From Patescibacteria group bacterium (lineage in GTDB: Bacteria > Patescibacteriota > Minisyncoccia > Phycocordibacterales > Phycocordibacteraceae): a stretch of 42,897 nt of DNA. Below, one piece after another: positions 26,435 to 35,578 of the stretch (the first letter of the stretch is position 1; the number at the start of each line of letters is the position of its first letter). Made by a program: the position numbers and the translations under genes. Location of the stretch: the NCBI GenBank assembly GCA_028866135.1, contig JAGWIS010000004.1:1-42897 (forward strand), given 5' to 3'. The notes beneath the pieces are model-generated. The model saw nothing but the letters and a program-made list of their open reading frames with translations. It was not told the origin of the DNA and ran no database searches.

Positions 26435-27300
26435 ACGGAAACGGTATCACGAAAATCGTCCGGGAGCGCGAGCAGGCCCTCGGCTTCCGCGATGAGCTCG
26501 CCAACGCGGGCGGGCGGAAGACGGAGCGGGTCGAGGAGGCGCCGGTCCCGCACAATCTCGTCGACAGCGACCACGCCCTGGTCGATGAGGAGCCGCTTCT
26601 CTGAGCGCGAGAGCTCCACGAGCGTCGTGATCGGGTACACTTTCGCCCGGCTCATGTGGACGAAAAGGCTGTCGTGGACCGGATACCCCCACCCGAGGAG
26701 CTCTACGCCCGCGCACTCGGCGTACGCGATGGCTTCGGAGGTAAACTTCGTGTTCGTTACCAAGAGGCCGCGGTCGATGGGGCACGCGCGCACCGCCGGA
26801 TCGCAATCGAAGATGTCGTCGAAGCGGCTCTTCACGTAGAGCGCGACTTTGAGATCGGTCTTGTAGCCCGGGTCGTTGTGGTACTTCAGTTCGGCCGCGA
26901 TGTAGGTGTTCTGCTCCGGATGCGACGCGTAGAAATCAACTTCGTGGGAGACGCACTTCCCTTTGATGATCTTGCGCGTTTCGACCTGCCACCCCTCGGC
27001 ACGGTAGAGATGGGAAATAAAATCCTCGAACGGATGGCCCGAGGGCCCGAGGTCGAGAAGCGCGCGCCGGAGCGCGTAGCGGGCGGCGACCGGCCGCGCC
27101 TCTTTGCGCAAGAGAGAAAATGCGCGCGTATAGATCTCTTTTGATGATGTGCCCGGCGCGACGGTACTCGTGATGGCGTCCGCTATGTGGCGCGCAGCAT
27201 GCTCGCCTGCGCCGGAACGCCGCAGCGACATGACGAGGCGTTCCGGATCGAAGACTTCGGTCGATCCGTCTGCCTTAGTGATGCTGGGGAGCGTCGTCAT
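26431..27300 (-). CDS. ATP-cone domain + restriction-endonuclease-like (Mrr-type fold) protein
   Basis: ITKADGSTEVFDPERLVMSLRRSGAG...(ATP-cone) then FISHLYRAEGWQVETRKIIKGKCVSHEVDFYASHPEQNTYIAAELKYHND...GLLVTNTKFTSEAI. Confidence 0.75.
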   Translation of the reverse strand: MTTLPSITKADGSTEVFDPERLVMSLRRSGAGEHAARHIADAITSTVAPGTSSKEIYTRAFSLLRKEARPVAARYALRRALLDLGPSGHPFEDFISHLYRAEGWQVETRKIIKGKCVSHEVDFYASHPEQNTYIAAELKYHNDPGYKTDLKVALYVKSRFDDIFDCDPAVRACPIDRGLLVTNTKFTSEAIAYAECAGVELLGWGYPVHDSLFVHMSRAKVYPITTLVELSRSEKRLLIDQGVVAVDEIVRDRRLLDPLRLPPARVGELIAEAEGLLALPDDFRDTVSV

Positions 27301-27704
27301 GGAGCGCTTGTGGTCGCGGCTTCGCCGTTTACGGTTACGGAAATGGGCAGGCGCGCGGGCGCCGCGACCGTGGTTTGAAAGGATACTTGCGTGGGCGCCT
27401 GCAGGCAGAAGCCCGTGTCGACAGGCAGGGAAATCGCTACGAGGATGCTCGGCGTGGTCGAGGCGCCCGCGACGCTCGCGGTCGCACCCGCGCTCGTGCA
27501 GGCATTTGGCGCTTCGACCGAGCCGGAAATCGTGTGGACACCCTTCTTAAACGTGTCGCGAAGAATGACGGTCGGCGTACTCGCCTCGCTCTTTTGCTCT
27601 TGCGGCGCGGCGACTTCGCGCGCATGCGGCACCGAAAGCACGAAGCCGACGAGGATGACGAGGGCGATGATGCTCGCGGCAGCTCCGAGACGCATGTGCT
27701 TCAT
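27297..27704 (-). CDS. hypothetical exported protein
   Basis: N-terminal TM AAASIIALVILVGFVLSV; overlaps neighbours by 4 nt at both ends. Confidence 0.6.
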   Translation of the reverse strand: MKHMRLGAAASIIALVILVGFVLSVPHAREVAAPQEQKSEASTPTVILRDTFKKGVHTISGSVEAPNACTSAGATASVAGASTTPSILVAISLPVDTGFCLQAPTQVSFQTTVAAPARLPISVTVNGEAATTSAP

Positions 27705-28702
27705 GGCGCAATAATACCACCCCCGAGTAATTCGCCGCCACGAAAAAAGACGATTGATTGGCCGGGAGAAGGAATTTCAGGAAGTGGAGCATCGCTCACG
27801 AACATCTTTCCCTCGACATGCCCGCGGATACGCGGCCCACGATACCGGTACTGGGCTTCAAGCGCGCCCAACGGTTCTAGAATCCAGTTCGCATCGGTAA
27901 ACGCGATGCGTCGCGCAGACTCCGCGGAAGCCGGGACTCGCGATTTGCCCACGATAAGCTCGTTTTTCGCAATATCTTTTGCGAGAACGAACCAAGGACC
28001 GGCTTCCACGGAGTCCGCAAGGGCGATGCGTTGCCCGAGCGTAGAGAGGAGCACGCCCTCATGCGTTCCGATGACCCGTCCTTTTTCATCCCGTGCATTT
28101 CCGGAAGAGATACCGAATTCGCTCTTCAAAAATTCCTCCACCGATATGCTTCCGAGGAAACAGACACCCTGGCTGTCTTTCTTTTCTGCAACCGGCAGAT
28201 TGAAACGCTTCGCGAGCATGCGCACCTCTTCCTTCTCGAGATTTCCCACCGGGAAGATCGTTTCCGCGAGAATCTCTTTCGGAACCGCCCAGAGGAAATA
28301 GCTTTGATCTTTTCCCCCGCTTCGGTAGTGCCCCGTCGCGATTGCATCAGCTCCCTGCTCTTTCGCGAATCGGTAAAACGCGCCGAACTTCACGTCGCGA
28401 TTGCACATCACATCCGGATTTGGCGTCCGCCCGGCGCGATACTCTGCGACCAGATAATCGATGACGCTTTTTTTGTACTCCTTGCTTGCATCGAGCGTGA
28501 GAAATGGTACTCCGAGGCGCGCGGCGACCCGCATCGTGTCCCGCCGCTCCGCCGTCCACGTGCACGGCATCCCAGGCGGGTACCAGCCTTTGATGAATAC
28601 GCCGGTCACCCGTGCGCCTAAACGCTGGAGGAGCGCCGCCGAGACGGCCGAATCCACCCCTCCTGATAACCCAACGAATATCTCCTTCCCGCGTACGTTC
28701 AT
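27701..28702 (-). CDS. mnmA: tRNA-specific 2-thiouridylase MnmA
   Basis: IFVGLSGGVDSAVSAALLQ PP-loop, GRTPNPDVMCNRDVKFGAF, DSQGVCFLGSI. Confidence 0.94.
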   Translation of the reverse strand: MNVRGKEIFVGLSGGVDSAVSAALLQRLGARVTGVFIKGWYPPGMPCTWTAERRDTMRVAARLGVPFLTLDASKEYKKSVIDYLVAEYRAGRTPNPDVMCNRDVKFGAFYRFAKEQGADAIATGHYRSGGKDQSYFLWAVPKEILAETIFPVGNLEKEEVRMLAKRFNLPVAEKKDSQGVCFLGSISVEEFLKSEFGISSGNARDEKGRVIGTHEGVLLSTLGQRIALADSVEAGPWFVLAKDIAKNELIVGKSRVPASAESARRIAFTDANWILEPLGALEAQYRYRGPRIRGHVEGKMFVSDAPLPEIPSPGQSIVFFRGGELLGGGIIAP

Positions 28703-28753
28703 GCACGTATCTAATCATGTTTGGCAATTTGCGACTATCGAGAATTAAAGAAA

Positions 28754-28785
28754 GAAGCCCCGCAGAAGATTTTCTGCGGGGCTTC
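28754..28785 (-). terminator. Rho-independent terminator after the 28809-29420 gene
   Basis: GAAGCCCCGCAGAA-GATT-TTCTGCGGGGCTTC, minus-strand tail TTTCTTTAATTC. Confidence 0.85.
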
Positions 28786-28808
28786 ATATCGTGAAAGGTT
28801 TTCGAGGT

Positions 28809-29420
28809 TCAGAACTTCCGGGCAGCCGAAACGCCCAGGATAGAGTTGTGGCGGGCGTTCAAGTAGGCGTTGACCTCAAGGCCTATGGCTCCGAATTGGC
28901 CGACGTATACGTGGTCCCCATCCGAATCTACACTGGAAGTCCGCACACATCGGGTCGGCAGCAGGTATGTGTCGCGAACCGCCCTGTACGTCGTGAGGCA
29001 CCACGTTACTTCAGCCGCATTTGGAACCTCCATTGACTCGTCAACCAAGTCGCTTTGCTCCGCCCAGTTCTTATCGAGAGAACCCTCGACTGGCTCCTTG
29101 GAGAGCGCAATCCAGATCGTCTCGGACTTGTCAGCGCGGGCGAACTTCTGCGCCGCCTCTGTGTACCAGCCGTCTCTCATCATCGGACGGAAGTAATCGG
29201 ATTTCATGCTGCGGATGTCAAGGAGCGACATGCGCCTCGGCGGCCCCGCGACGAGTATGATGCCGCTACCTCGCCACCACCGAAGAATATTCGGCGCCGG
29301 GAGCGTGTCGCGAATCTTCTCGAGCTGCATCTTGGTGTAGGCGAGGCCGCGCGACTGCGCGATTTCCTCGGGCGAGATGAAGTCCGGACCGAGAATTCTC
29401 TTGGCCAAATCGTAGCTCAT
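28809..29420 (-). CDS. hypothetical protein, recurring CPR-type family with NAAEVTW motif
   Basis: NILRWWRGSGIILVAGPPRRMSLLDIRSMKSDYF...VPNAAEVTWCLTTYRAVRDTYLLP; AAAGGAG SD; own promoter and terminator. Confidence 0.75.
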   Translation of the reverse strand: MSYDLAKRILGPDFISPEEIAQSRGLAYTKMQLEKIRDTLPAPNILRWWRGSGIILVAGPPRRMSLLDIRSMKSDYFRPMMRDGWYTEAAQKFARADKSETIWIALSKEPVEGSLDKNWAEQSDLVDESMEVPNAAEVTWCLTTYRAVRDTYLLPTRCVRTSSVDSDGDHVYVGQFGAIGLEVNAYLNARHNSILGVSAARKF

Positions 29421-29507
29421 TGTCTTACTCCTTTGTGAAAGTGTGCGACGCGTTTAGGCGGTTAGTTGTCTCATCCGAACTCAAAATAGCAAAGAGCATT
29501 CGTCGCT

Positions 29508-29536
29508 ATTAAAACATATGTGATTGAGTATGTCCA
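29508..29536 (-). promoter_or_regulatory. sigma70-like promoter of the 28809-29420 gene, abutting the mltG stop codon
   Basis: Minus strand TGGACA - 17 nt - TTTAAT. Confidence 0.55.
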
Positions 29537-30496
29537 TCACGGCAAATACTTTTTTCGGTTAGCCTGGTGGCCGGCGTAGGTCGTGGCGTAATGCATGAGG
29601 CCGTCCTTGCCGGTGAGGTAGTAAAGATAATCCGTTTTTGCGGGATTCGCCGCTGCTTGAAGGGAGTCGAGGCCGGGATTGCAGATCGGCCCTGGCGGGA
29701 GTCCTGGGTGAGTGTAGGTATTGTAGGGAGAGTTGACGGTGAGGTCTTCCAGAGACGGAGAGTAGGTATCGCGCCCGAAAATGTACCCGAAGACGGCATC
29801 GACTTGGAGCGGCATGCCGAGTTTGAGTCGGTTCAAGAGGATGCCGGCTACGATGCGGCGATTTTCGCTTGAGCGAGCTTCCTTTTCGACGAGAGACGCC
29901 AAGATGACTGTATCTCCAATCGAGCGGCCGGAGGATCCAATCTCCCCCGCTATCGTCGCTATCTTCGTGTCGAAATTGTCGCGCATGAGCGCGACGAGGG
30001 AGGCGGCGTCGGAAGAAGGCAAGAAGAGATAGGTGTCGGGGAAAAGATATCCTTCATATGGTTGGGCTGCTTTGAGGAAATCTGCCGCCTTCACTTCGGG
30101 AAATGAGTCTGCGACTTCCGCTGCCATGTCGCGCACGGTCGTCCCCTCCGGAAACGTGATGCGCACGGGCGGAAGGCCAAACGCGCCGGTCGCGATCCGA
30201 TACGCAACTATGAGCGAATTCTGCGGAGCTTCGAAGCGGTAGGTTCCGGCATGCACGCTGCCGCTCGCCCCCGAGAGGCGCAGGAGAAGTCGCAAAACAG
30301 ACGGATGCGCAATGATGTGCGTTTCCGCAAGCTGATCCGCAACGAAGGGAGCCGAGGATCCGCGAGCGATCGTTATGAGGCTCCCTGAGGGAAAATCTGT
30401 AGGCGGCGCAAAGAGTGTGCGGTACCCGATGAGCGCAAAAAGCGCAACGATACATGCCGCTATCCAGAGAACGTTCCGCCTGGTGAGTGCTTCCAT
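29537..30496 (-). CDS. mltG: endolytic transglycosylase MltG (YceG-like)
   Basis: TFPEGTTVRDMAAEVAD, YEGYLFPDTYLF, LASLVEKEARSSENRRIVAGILLNRLKLGMPLQVDAVFGYI, YNTYTHPGLPPGPICNPG. Confidence 0.93.
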   Translation of the reverse strand: MEALTRRNVLWIAACIVALFALIGYRTLFAPPTDFPSGSLITIARGSSAPFVADQLAETHIIAHPSVLRLLLRLSGASGSVHAGTYRFEAPQNSLIVAYRIATGAFGLPPVRITFPEGTTVRDMAAEVADSFPEVKAADFLKAAQPYEGYLFPDTYLFLPSSDAASLVALMRDNFDTKIATIAGEIGSSGRSIGDTVILASLVEKEARSSENRRIVAGILLNRLKLGMPLQVDAVFGYIFGRDTYSPSLEDLTVNSPYNTYTHPGLPPGPICNPGLDSLQAAANPAKTDYLYYLTGKDGLMHYATTYAGHQANRKKYLP

Positions 30497-30501
30497 GCGT
30501 C

Positions 30502-31869
30502 TCAGATCGGCAGGTTTGCAGGGGCTTTGCCCGTGGCCGATCCGATGCGCGCCAGTCCCGGCGCCTCGACCGAGCTCGAGGGGATATGAAAGAGAGTCGC
30601 CAGCTCCTCGGTACTCATGACCATGATGTTCTTCGGGGACAAGCTTCCCTCGAAATAGGGGTCGTAGAAAAATTGCCGACGCCGATACACTTCGACGAGG
30701 TCTCGACGAAAACGGTTCTTTCGCTTTTCGACGCCTATTTCCCACGGATAGTCGTCAAAGGTCTTCATCCAGCGAGTCGAGGTGATGCCGTTCCATCCTT
30801 CGGTGCTAAACGGTTTGAAGAGGGCGATGATGTGCGCGATGTTTGTCGGGTTGAAATTCTTCGGCCGAGCAAGATAGATGCTGCGCGCACCCACGTCAAA
30901 TGCAAGCTTCGAGACGTTGCGTTCGATAGCGGCCATTTTCTCCGACTGTCCTTTTGTTGGGTTGGGGAAACCCGGACGCTCTTCGCCGGTCACGGCATCA
31001 AAATATGAGTCTCGTGTTTTCGCACGAATTTCCTCGACAAGTTTTTTTGCCTCGTCTTTCCAGGTGTATGGACTCCCGCTTTCGCCCAATTTATCTCCAT
31101 ACTTCTCACCCTTGTGGGCACGAATAACGAATTGGAGCCAGAGGTATTCCCCTTTTCCGATAGAGCTCATGAATTCGATGAGGTTTGCGAGCGGATCGAC
31201 TTGCTCCGGTTCTTTCTGCACCTTGTCGAGCCCGTATTCGACGTAGGTCTTGATGGGCAGAGGGTCCTTGTCGGTCTGCTTAAAATCGCAACCCCAGATA
31301 CTCCATTCCTCGGGAGTTGCTGAAATGGTCCGTGTATAATCCGGCGCCTCAGTTATCTGCACGCCGGGATACTGTGCATACATCTGCGCCTCCACAATCG
31401 GCCGGAGCTTTGCGCGCAGCCACACGAAAAAATGGACTTGCCCTTCAAAGGACGCAATCTCAAGCGACCAGAAAGGGCGGGTTCCTCCCCAAAAACGAGC
31501 GTACCAATTCGATTCTCCGCCAGTGAGATGCAGGCTCGAGAGGAATGTTTCCATGGCGAGCGGCGTCTTCACCAGATTGCGCGGCGGCTTTATTTCAAGA
31601 AGAATATAGTTCTGAGATGAGATGAAAATGCTTCGCTGAAGGAGGTACCAGAGCTCTATCGCTCCGCCAACAAGCAGGAACGGCAGCCACACCGGCGCAA
31701 GGAAAAGGGCTATCGTGAGCGCAAGGGAGACGACGCCGGGCATCCAGAGATACGCGTTTGCAAGAAGCAGGAGGCCGAGGACGAAAAGCGGCCACGGCGG
31801 GAAGCGGATACCGAAATTATCGGTGAGATACTCCTTAAGGTGCAGGACCGGCTCAAAGAAAGGCAGCAT
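30502..31869 (-). CDS. hypothetical membrane protein (CPR-type, possibly conjugation/secretion related)
   Basis: N-terminal TM cluster then soluble domain with ILLEIKPPRNLVKTPLAMETFLSSLH, ARSIYLARPKNFNPTNIAHIIALFKPF. Confidence 0.65.
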   Translation of the reverse strand: MLPFFEPVLHLKEYLTDNFGIRFPPWPLFVLGLLLLANAYLWMPGVVSLALTIALFLAPVWLPFLLVGGAIELWYLLQRSIFISSQNYILLEIKPPRNLVKTPLAMETFLSSLHLTGGESNWYARFWGGTRPFWSLEIASFEGQVHFFVWLRAKLRPIVEAQMYAQYPGVQITEAPDYTRTISATPEEWSIWGCDFKQTDKDPLPIKTYVEYGLDKVQKEPEQVDPLANLIEFMSSIGKGEYLWLQFVIRAHKGEKYGDKLGESGSPYTWKDEAKKLVEEIRAKTRDSYFDAVTGEERPGFPNPTKGQSEKMAAIERNVSKLAFDVGARSIYLARPKNFNPTNIAHIIALFKPFSTEGWNGITSTRWMKTFDDYPWEIGVEKRKNRFRRDLVEVYRRRQFFYDPYFEGSLSPKNIMVMSTEELATLFHIPSSSVEAPGLARIGSATGKAPANLPI

Positions 31870-31894
31870 GATGATGCTTCGAAGTATAGCAATA

Positions 31895-31933
31895 AAACAA
31901 GCAGGCCCCGCCTTTAGCGGGGCCTGCTTGTTT
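31895..31933 (-). terminator. strong hairpin terminator after the sigma4/HARE gene
   Basis: AAACAAGCAGGCCCCGC-CTTTA-GCGGGGCCTGCTTGTTT (17 bp), minus-strand tail TTTTATTG. Confidence 0.88.
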
Positions 31934-31947
31934 AAAAGTATCTGAAA

Positions 31948-33027
31948 TTATATCGCCGAGTAGCGGCCGTCCTTGAGGCGCTTGAAGTAGCGCGGATCGT
32001 TGAGGTTCACGAGGATGGTGTTGTCTTTGACGAAGCGGGCGCGCTTCACATGCTCGATGATCTCCTCCTTCTTCATCGGACCTTCCTGCTTAAGCGCTTC
32101 GCGGATCACGTCGCGCACGACCCCCGGCGTGAAGCCCCACTCGGTGAGCGCGTAGAGCCCGCGACCGACGAGCACGAAGCGGGGATCCTTGATGAGCTCG
32201 TTATGCGTCGTCGCGACATGCGCTTTCTTGGAAAAGAGCGTACCGATGGCGGAGGCGACTTCGGAGAAATGCATCGGGGAGCCATGACGCTTCACGGCGA
32301 GGTACGCATAGTCGCGAACGCCCTTGATGCGGATGGCCGGCGCGGTTGCGCGGCCCCACTCAGCGAGAGGATTGCTGCCGATGTGTTTCGAGAGGGAGAG
32401 CCAGCGCTTCAGCACCTCTTCATTCTTGTACGCATCATTTACACCCTTGAGCTCATCGAGGAAGAGGTCGAGAAGCTTGCCTTCGGGAACGACATCGGTA
32501 TCCGGAAGCGATGCGTAGAGCCGCGAAAGCGCATCGTGGATGTGCTTCGCGGTCGCGCTGTCGATGTGCCAGCGGGCGAGAAAGTCGTTCGTCTCGCGCT
32601 CGCGGAAGAACGAGGAGTCGAGCATGAGGAAGAAGCGGAAGCGATTGCGCGTCTTCTCGTCCTTCCCGAGGGAGGCGAGGAGCGTGTCTTCCGGCACGAT
32701 CATGCCGAGCGCATTGATATGATCGGCGATTTCTTCAAAAGCTCCTTTCGCATCCTTGAACGCCTTGCTCGCGCGGACAGCGTCGAGACCGGCGGCCTCG
32801 ATCTGACGGACGCGCTCGCGGGTGATGCCGGAGCGATCGCCGATTGCCTCGAGCGTTTCGCGCTCGGCATTTGCCCCGAGGCCGAAGCGGCGGATGAGGA
32901 CTTCGCGGGCACGCTCCGGAGCGGAAGCCAAAAGCTGCTTCACGAGCGCGGCGCTGTCAAAGGAAAAAGAGGCCGGCACTGCGGCCTTGGCCTTCCCTCC
33001 CTTTTTCACCTTCGATTCCTTGACCAT
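31948..33027 (-). CDS. sigma-70 region 4-like + HARE-HTH (RpoE-delta-like) transcription factor
   Basis: REVLIRRFGLGANAERETLEAIGDRSGITRERVRQIEAAGLDAVR (sigma4) and AIRIKGVRDYAYLAVKRHGSPMHFSEVASAIGTLF... (HARE-HTH). Confidence 0.8.
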   Translation of the reverse strand: MVKESKVKKGGKAKAAVPASFSFDSAALVKQLLASAPERAREVLIRRFGLGANAERETLEAIGDRSGITRERVRQIEAAGLDAVRASKAFKDAKGAFEEIADHINALGMIVPEDTLLASLGKDEKTRNRFRFFLMLDSSFFRERETNDFLARWHIDSATAKHIHDALSRLYASLPDTDVVPEGKLLDLFLDELKGVNDAYKNEEVLKRWLSLSKHIGSNPLAEWGRATAPAIRIKGVRDYAYLAVKRHGSPMHFSEVASAIGTLFSKKAHVATTHNELIKDPRFVLVGRGLYALTEWGFTPGVVRDVIREALKQEGPMKKEEIIEHVKRARFVKDNTILVNLNDPRYFKRLKDGRYSAI

Positions 33028-33075
33028 GTGGTGTAATTTATAGCAATTACCCGTAAAAGAGTCAATACCTGGGGA

Positions 33076-35556
33076 TTATACGACCAGATTGAGAATTTTT
33101 CCGGGCACATAGACAATCCTGGTCGGCTCTTTTCCGGCAAGCGCCGCGGCGACGGTCGGGACTTCGCGAGCAGCACGAATGGCCTCCGCTTCGAGAGCGT
33201 CTTTCGCAAGCATCACGAAGCCGCGGCGCTTGCCGCCCACCTGCACGACGACCTCGCTCTCCGTGACGGCGACTTCCGAAAAGACCGGCCACGGCTGTTG
33301 ATGCACGCTCGCAACTTTTTCCCTAAACGCACCATCCGATGGTGCGTCGGGCGACTTTCCTTCGGAAAGTTTAGCCCAGAGATGCTCGGCGAGGTGCGGC
33401 GCAAACGGCGCGAGCATGACGAGCAGGTGCGCAAGCGCCTCCTTTGAAACGGACTCTGCTGCCTCGAGCTCGTTCACGAGGATCATGAGCGCCGCAACGC
33501 CCGTATTAAATTTAAAACGGTCTCCATCCTCAGATATTTTTTGACCCGCGCGCGCGAACGCCCGCTCCACTTCACTTGGAAGGCCAGCTTCCGAGTGCGA
33601 GGAAGAGAGGTTTTTCTCGATAAGGCGCGCGATGCGCTCGAGGAATTTCCGCATCGAGGTTACCCCGTCGAGATTCCACGGATAGCTTCCTGGCTCGTTG
33701 TACGGACCAATGAACGCGAGGTAGACCCGCACTGCGTCCGCGCCGTAGTTCTGCACGAACTCATCCGGATTCAGCACGTTTCCTTTCGACTTGCTCATCT
33801 TCTGCCCGTCGGGGCCCATGATGAGGCCGCGATTGAAGCGCTCGGTAAACGGCTCGTCGACCGGCACGAGCGCGAGATCGTGGAGCGCTTTCGTAAAGAA
33901 GCGCGCGTACAAAACATGCATCGTGGTGTGCTCGCTCCCGCCGGAGTATCTCTTTACCGGCAGCCATTTCTTCATGAGCGCGTTATCGGAGAAATCATGT
34001 GTGTCTTTCGGATCGAGGTAGCGGAGGAAGTACCACGAGGAATCCACGAAAGTATCGAGTGTGTCGTATTCCGGCGTCCATCCCTCGCCAAATATCTTCG
34101 TCACGCGTTCTTTGAGTTCTTTGGAGGAAGCGAGCGGAGCCTTCCCGGTCGGGTTGAAGTCCACGTCGGTCGGCAAGAGCCACGGCAAGTGCTCGGCAGG
34201 AATCGGATGCGGCTTCCCTTCAGGGTCATACACGACCGGTATCGGGCAGCCCCAGTAGCGCTGGCGCGAGACGAGCCAGTCGCGGATGCGGTACTGCGTC
34301 GTCCGCTCCCCACCTGCGTAGGTGACGATGTCCCACTTTGCTTCCTCGCTAAATTTGCTATTGAAATCTCCGGAATGTTGAAGATGGCCAACGCCGGTGT
34401 AACAAACTTCTTTTTGCACGCCCTCTTGAGAAGAGGGTGGTGTTACGACGACTTGGACTGGCAACCCGAACTTTTGTGCAAATTCGAAATCGCGCTCGTC
34501 GTGCGCGGGGACGGCCATGACCGCGCCGGTGCCGTAAGACGCAAGGACGTAATCCGCGAGATAAACTGGGATTTCTTCCTTGGTCGCGGGATTGATTGCG
34601 GAAATGCCTTCGAGCTTTACGCCGGTCTTCTCTTTATTCTCGCTGCGCTCGCGCTCCGTCTTTTTCGTCGTCGCACTCACGTACGCTTCGACTTCTTTTT
34701 TATTTGAAACGGCGGACAACAGCGATGAAACAAGCGGGTGCTCGGGCGCGAGCACCACGTATGTCGCGCCGAAGAGCGTGTCCGGCCGTGTCGTGAACAC
34801 TTTGATGGATTGGACACCCGATGTTCCTTCAGAAGTTAGGACATCCGATGTCCTAACTTCGAATGAGAGATATGCGCCTTCGCTCTTTCCGATCCAGGCG
34901 CGCTGCGCCTCTTTTATTTCCTCGCGCCACGGAAGTTCATCGAGGCCTTTCAAAAGGCGCTCGGCATAGTCGGTAATCTTGAGAAACCACTGCGTGAGCT
35001 TCTTCTCCTCGACCGCTGTGCCGCAGCGTTCGCAGCAGCCGTCCACCACCTGCTCATTTGCAAGCACCGTCTGATCCTGCGGGCACCACTTCACCGCCGC
35101 TTCGCGGCGCTCGGCAAGCCCGTGCTCGAAGAGCTTCACGAAAAGCCACTGCGTCCACTGGTAGTAGCCGGGCTCGCAGGTAACGACTTCTTTGCTCCAG
35201 TCGAAGGACGCGCCCATGCTCGCGAGCTGCTCGCGCATGCGCGCCATGTTTTTATACGTCCAGTCTTTTGGATCAAGCCCGTGCTTCATGGCCGCGTTCT
35301 CAGCCGGAAGGCCGAAGGCATCAAAGCCAATCGGGAAGAGCACATTCTTTCCGCGCGCGCGCAGCAGGCGCGCGTAGATATCGGTTACGGCAAAGGCGTA
35401 CCAATGACCGATGTGGAGATCACCCGAAGGGTACGGGAATTCTGTGAGCAGATAGTAGGGCTCTTTCGATTCGTCCGAAAGATTTGCGGAATAGAGATCA
35501 AGCCCGGCCCATTTTTCACGGGCTTTCCGCTCCACTTCTCGATGATCGTATGCCAT
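33076..35556 (-). CDS. leuS: leucine--tRNA ligase with two palindrome-encoded inserts
   Basis: EFPYPSGDLHIGHWYAFAVTDIYARL, VFTTRPDTLFGATYVVLAPEHPLV, GPDGQKMSKSKGNVLNPDE. Confidence 0.96.
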   Translation of the reverse strand: MAYDHREVERKAREKWAGLDLYSANLSDESKEPYYLLTEFPYPSGDLHIGHWYAFAVTDIYARLLRARGKNVLFPIGFDAFGLPAENAAMKHGLDPKDWTYKNMARMREQLASMGASFDWSKEVVTCEPGYYQWTQWLFVKLFEHGLAERREAAVKWCPQDQTVLANEQVVDGCCERCGTAVEEKKLTQWFLKITDYAERLLKGLDELPWREEIKEAQRAWIGKSEGAYLSFEVRTSDVLTSEGTSGVQSIKVFTTRPDTLFGATYVVLAPEHPLVSSLLSAVSNKKEVEAYVSATTKKTERERSENKEKTGVKLEGISAINPATKEEIPVYLADYVLASYGTGAVMAVPAHDERDFEFAQKFGLPVQVVVTPPSSQEGVQKEVCYTGVGHLQHSGDFNSKFSEEAKWDIVTYAGGERTTQYRIRDWLVSRQRYWGCPIPVVYDPEGKPHPIPAEHLPWLLPTDVDFNPTGKAPLASSKELKERVTKIFGEGWTPEYDTLDTFVDSSWYFLRYLDPKDTHDFSDNALMKKWLPVKRYSGGSEHTTMHVLYARFFTKALHDLALVPVDEPFTERFNRGLIMGPDGQKMSKSKGNVLNPDEFVQNYGADAVRVYLAFIGPYNEPGSYPWNLDGVTSMRKFLERIARLIEKNLSSSHSEAGLPSEVERAFARAGQKISEDGDRFKFNTGVAALMILVNELEAAESVSKEALAHLLVMLAPFAPHLAEHLWAKLSEGKSPDAPSDGAFREKVASVHQQPWPVFSEVAVTESEVVVQVGGKRRGFVMLAKDALEAEAIRAAREVPTVAAALAGKEPTRIVYVPGKILNLVV

Positions 35557-35578
35557 ACGAGGCCCGAGCGAAGACCGG

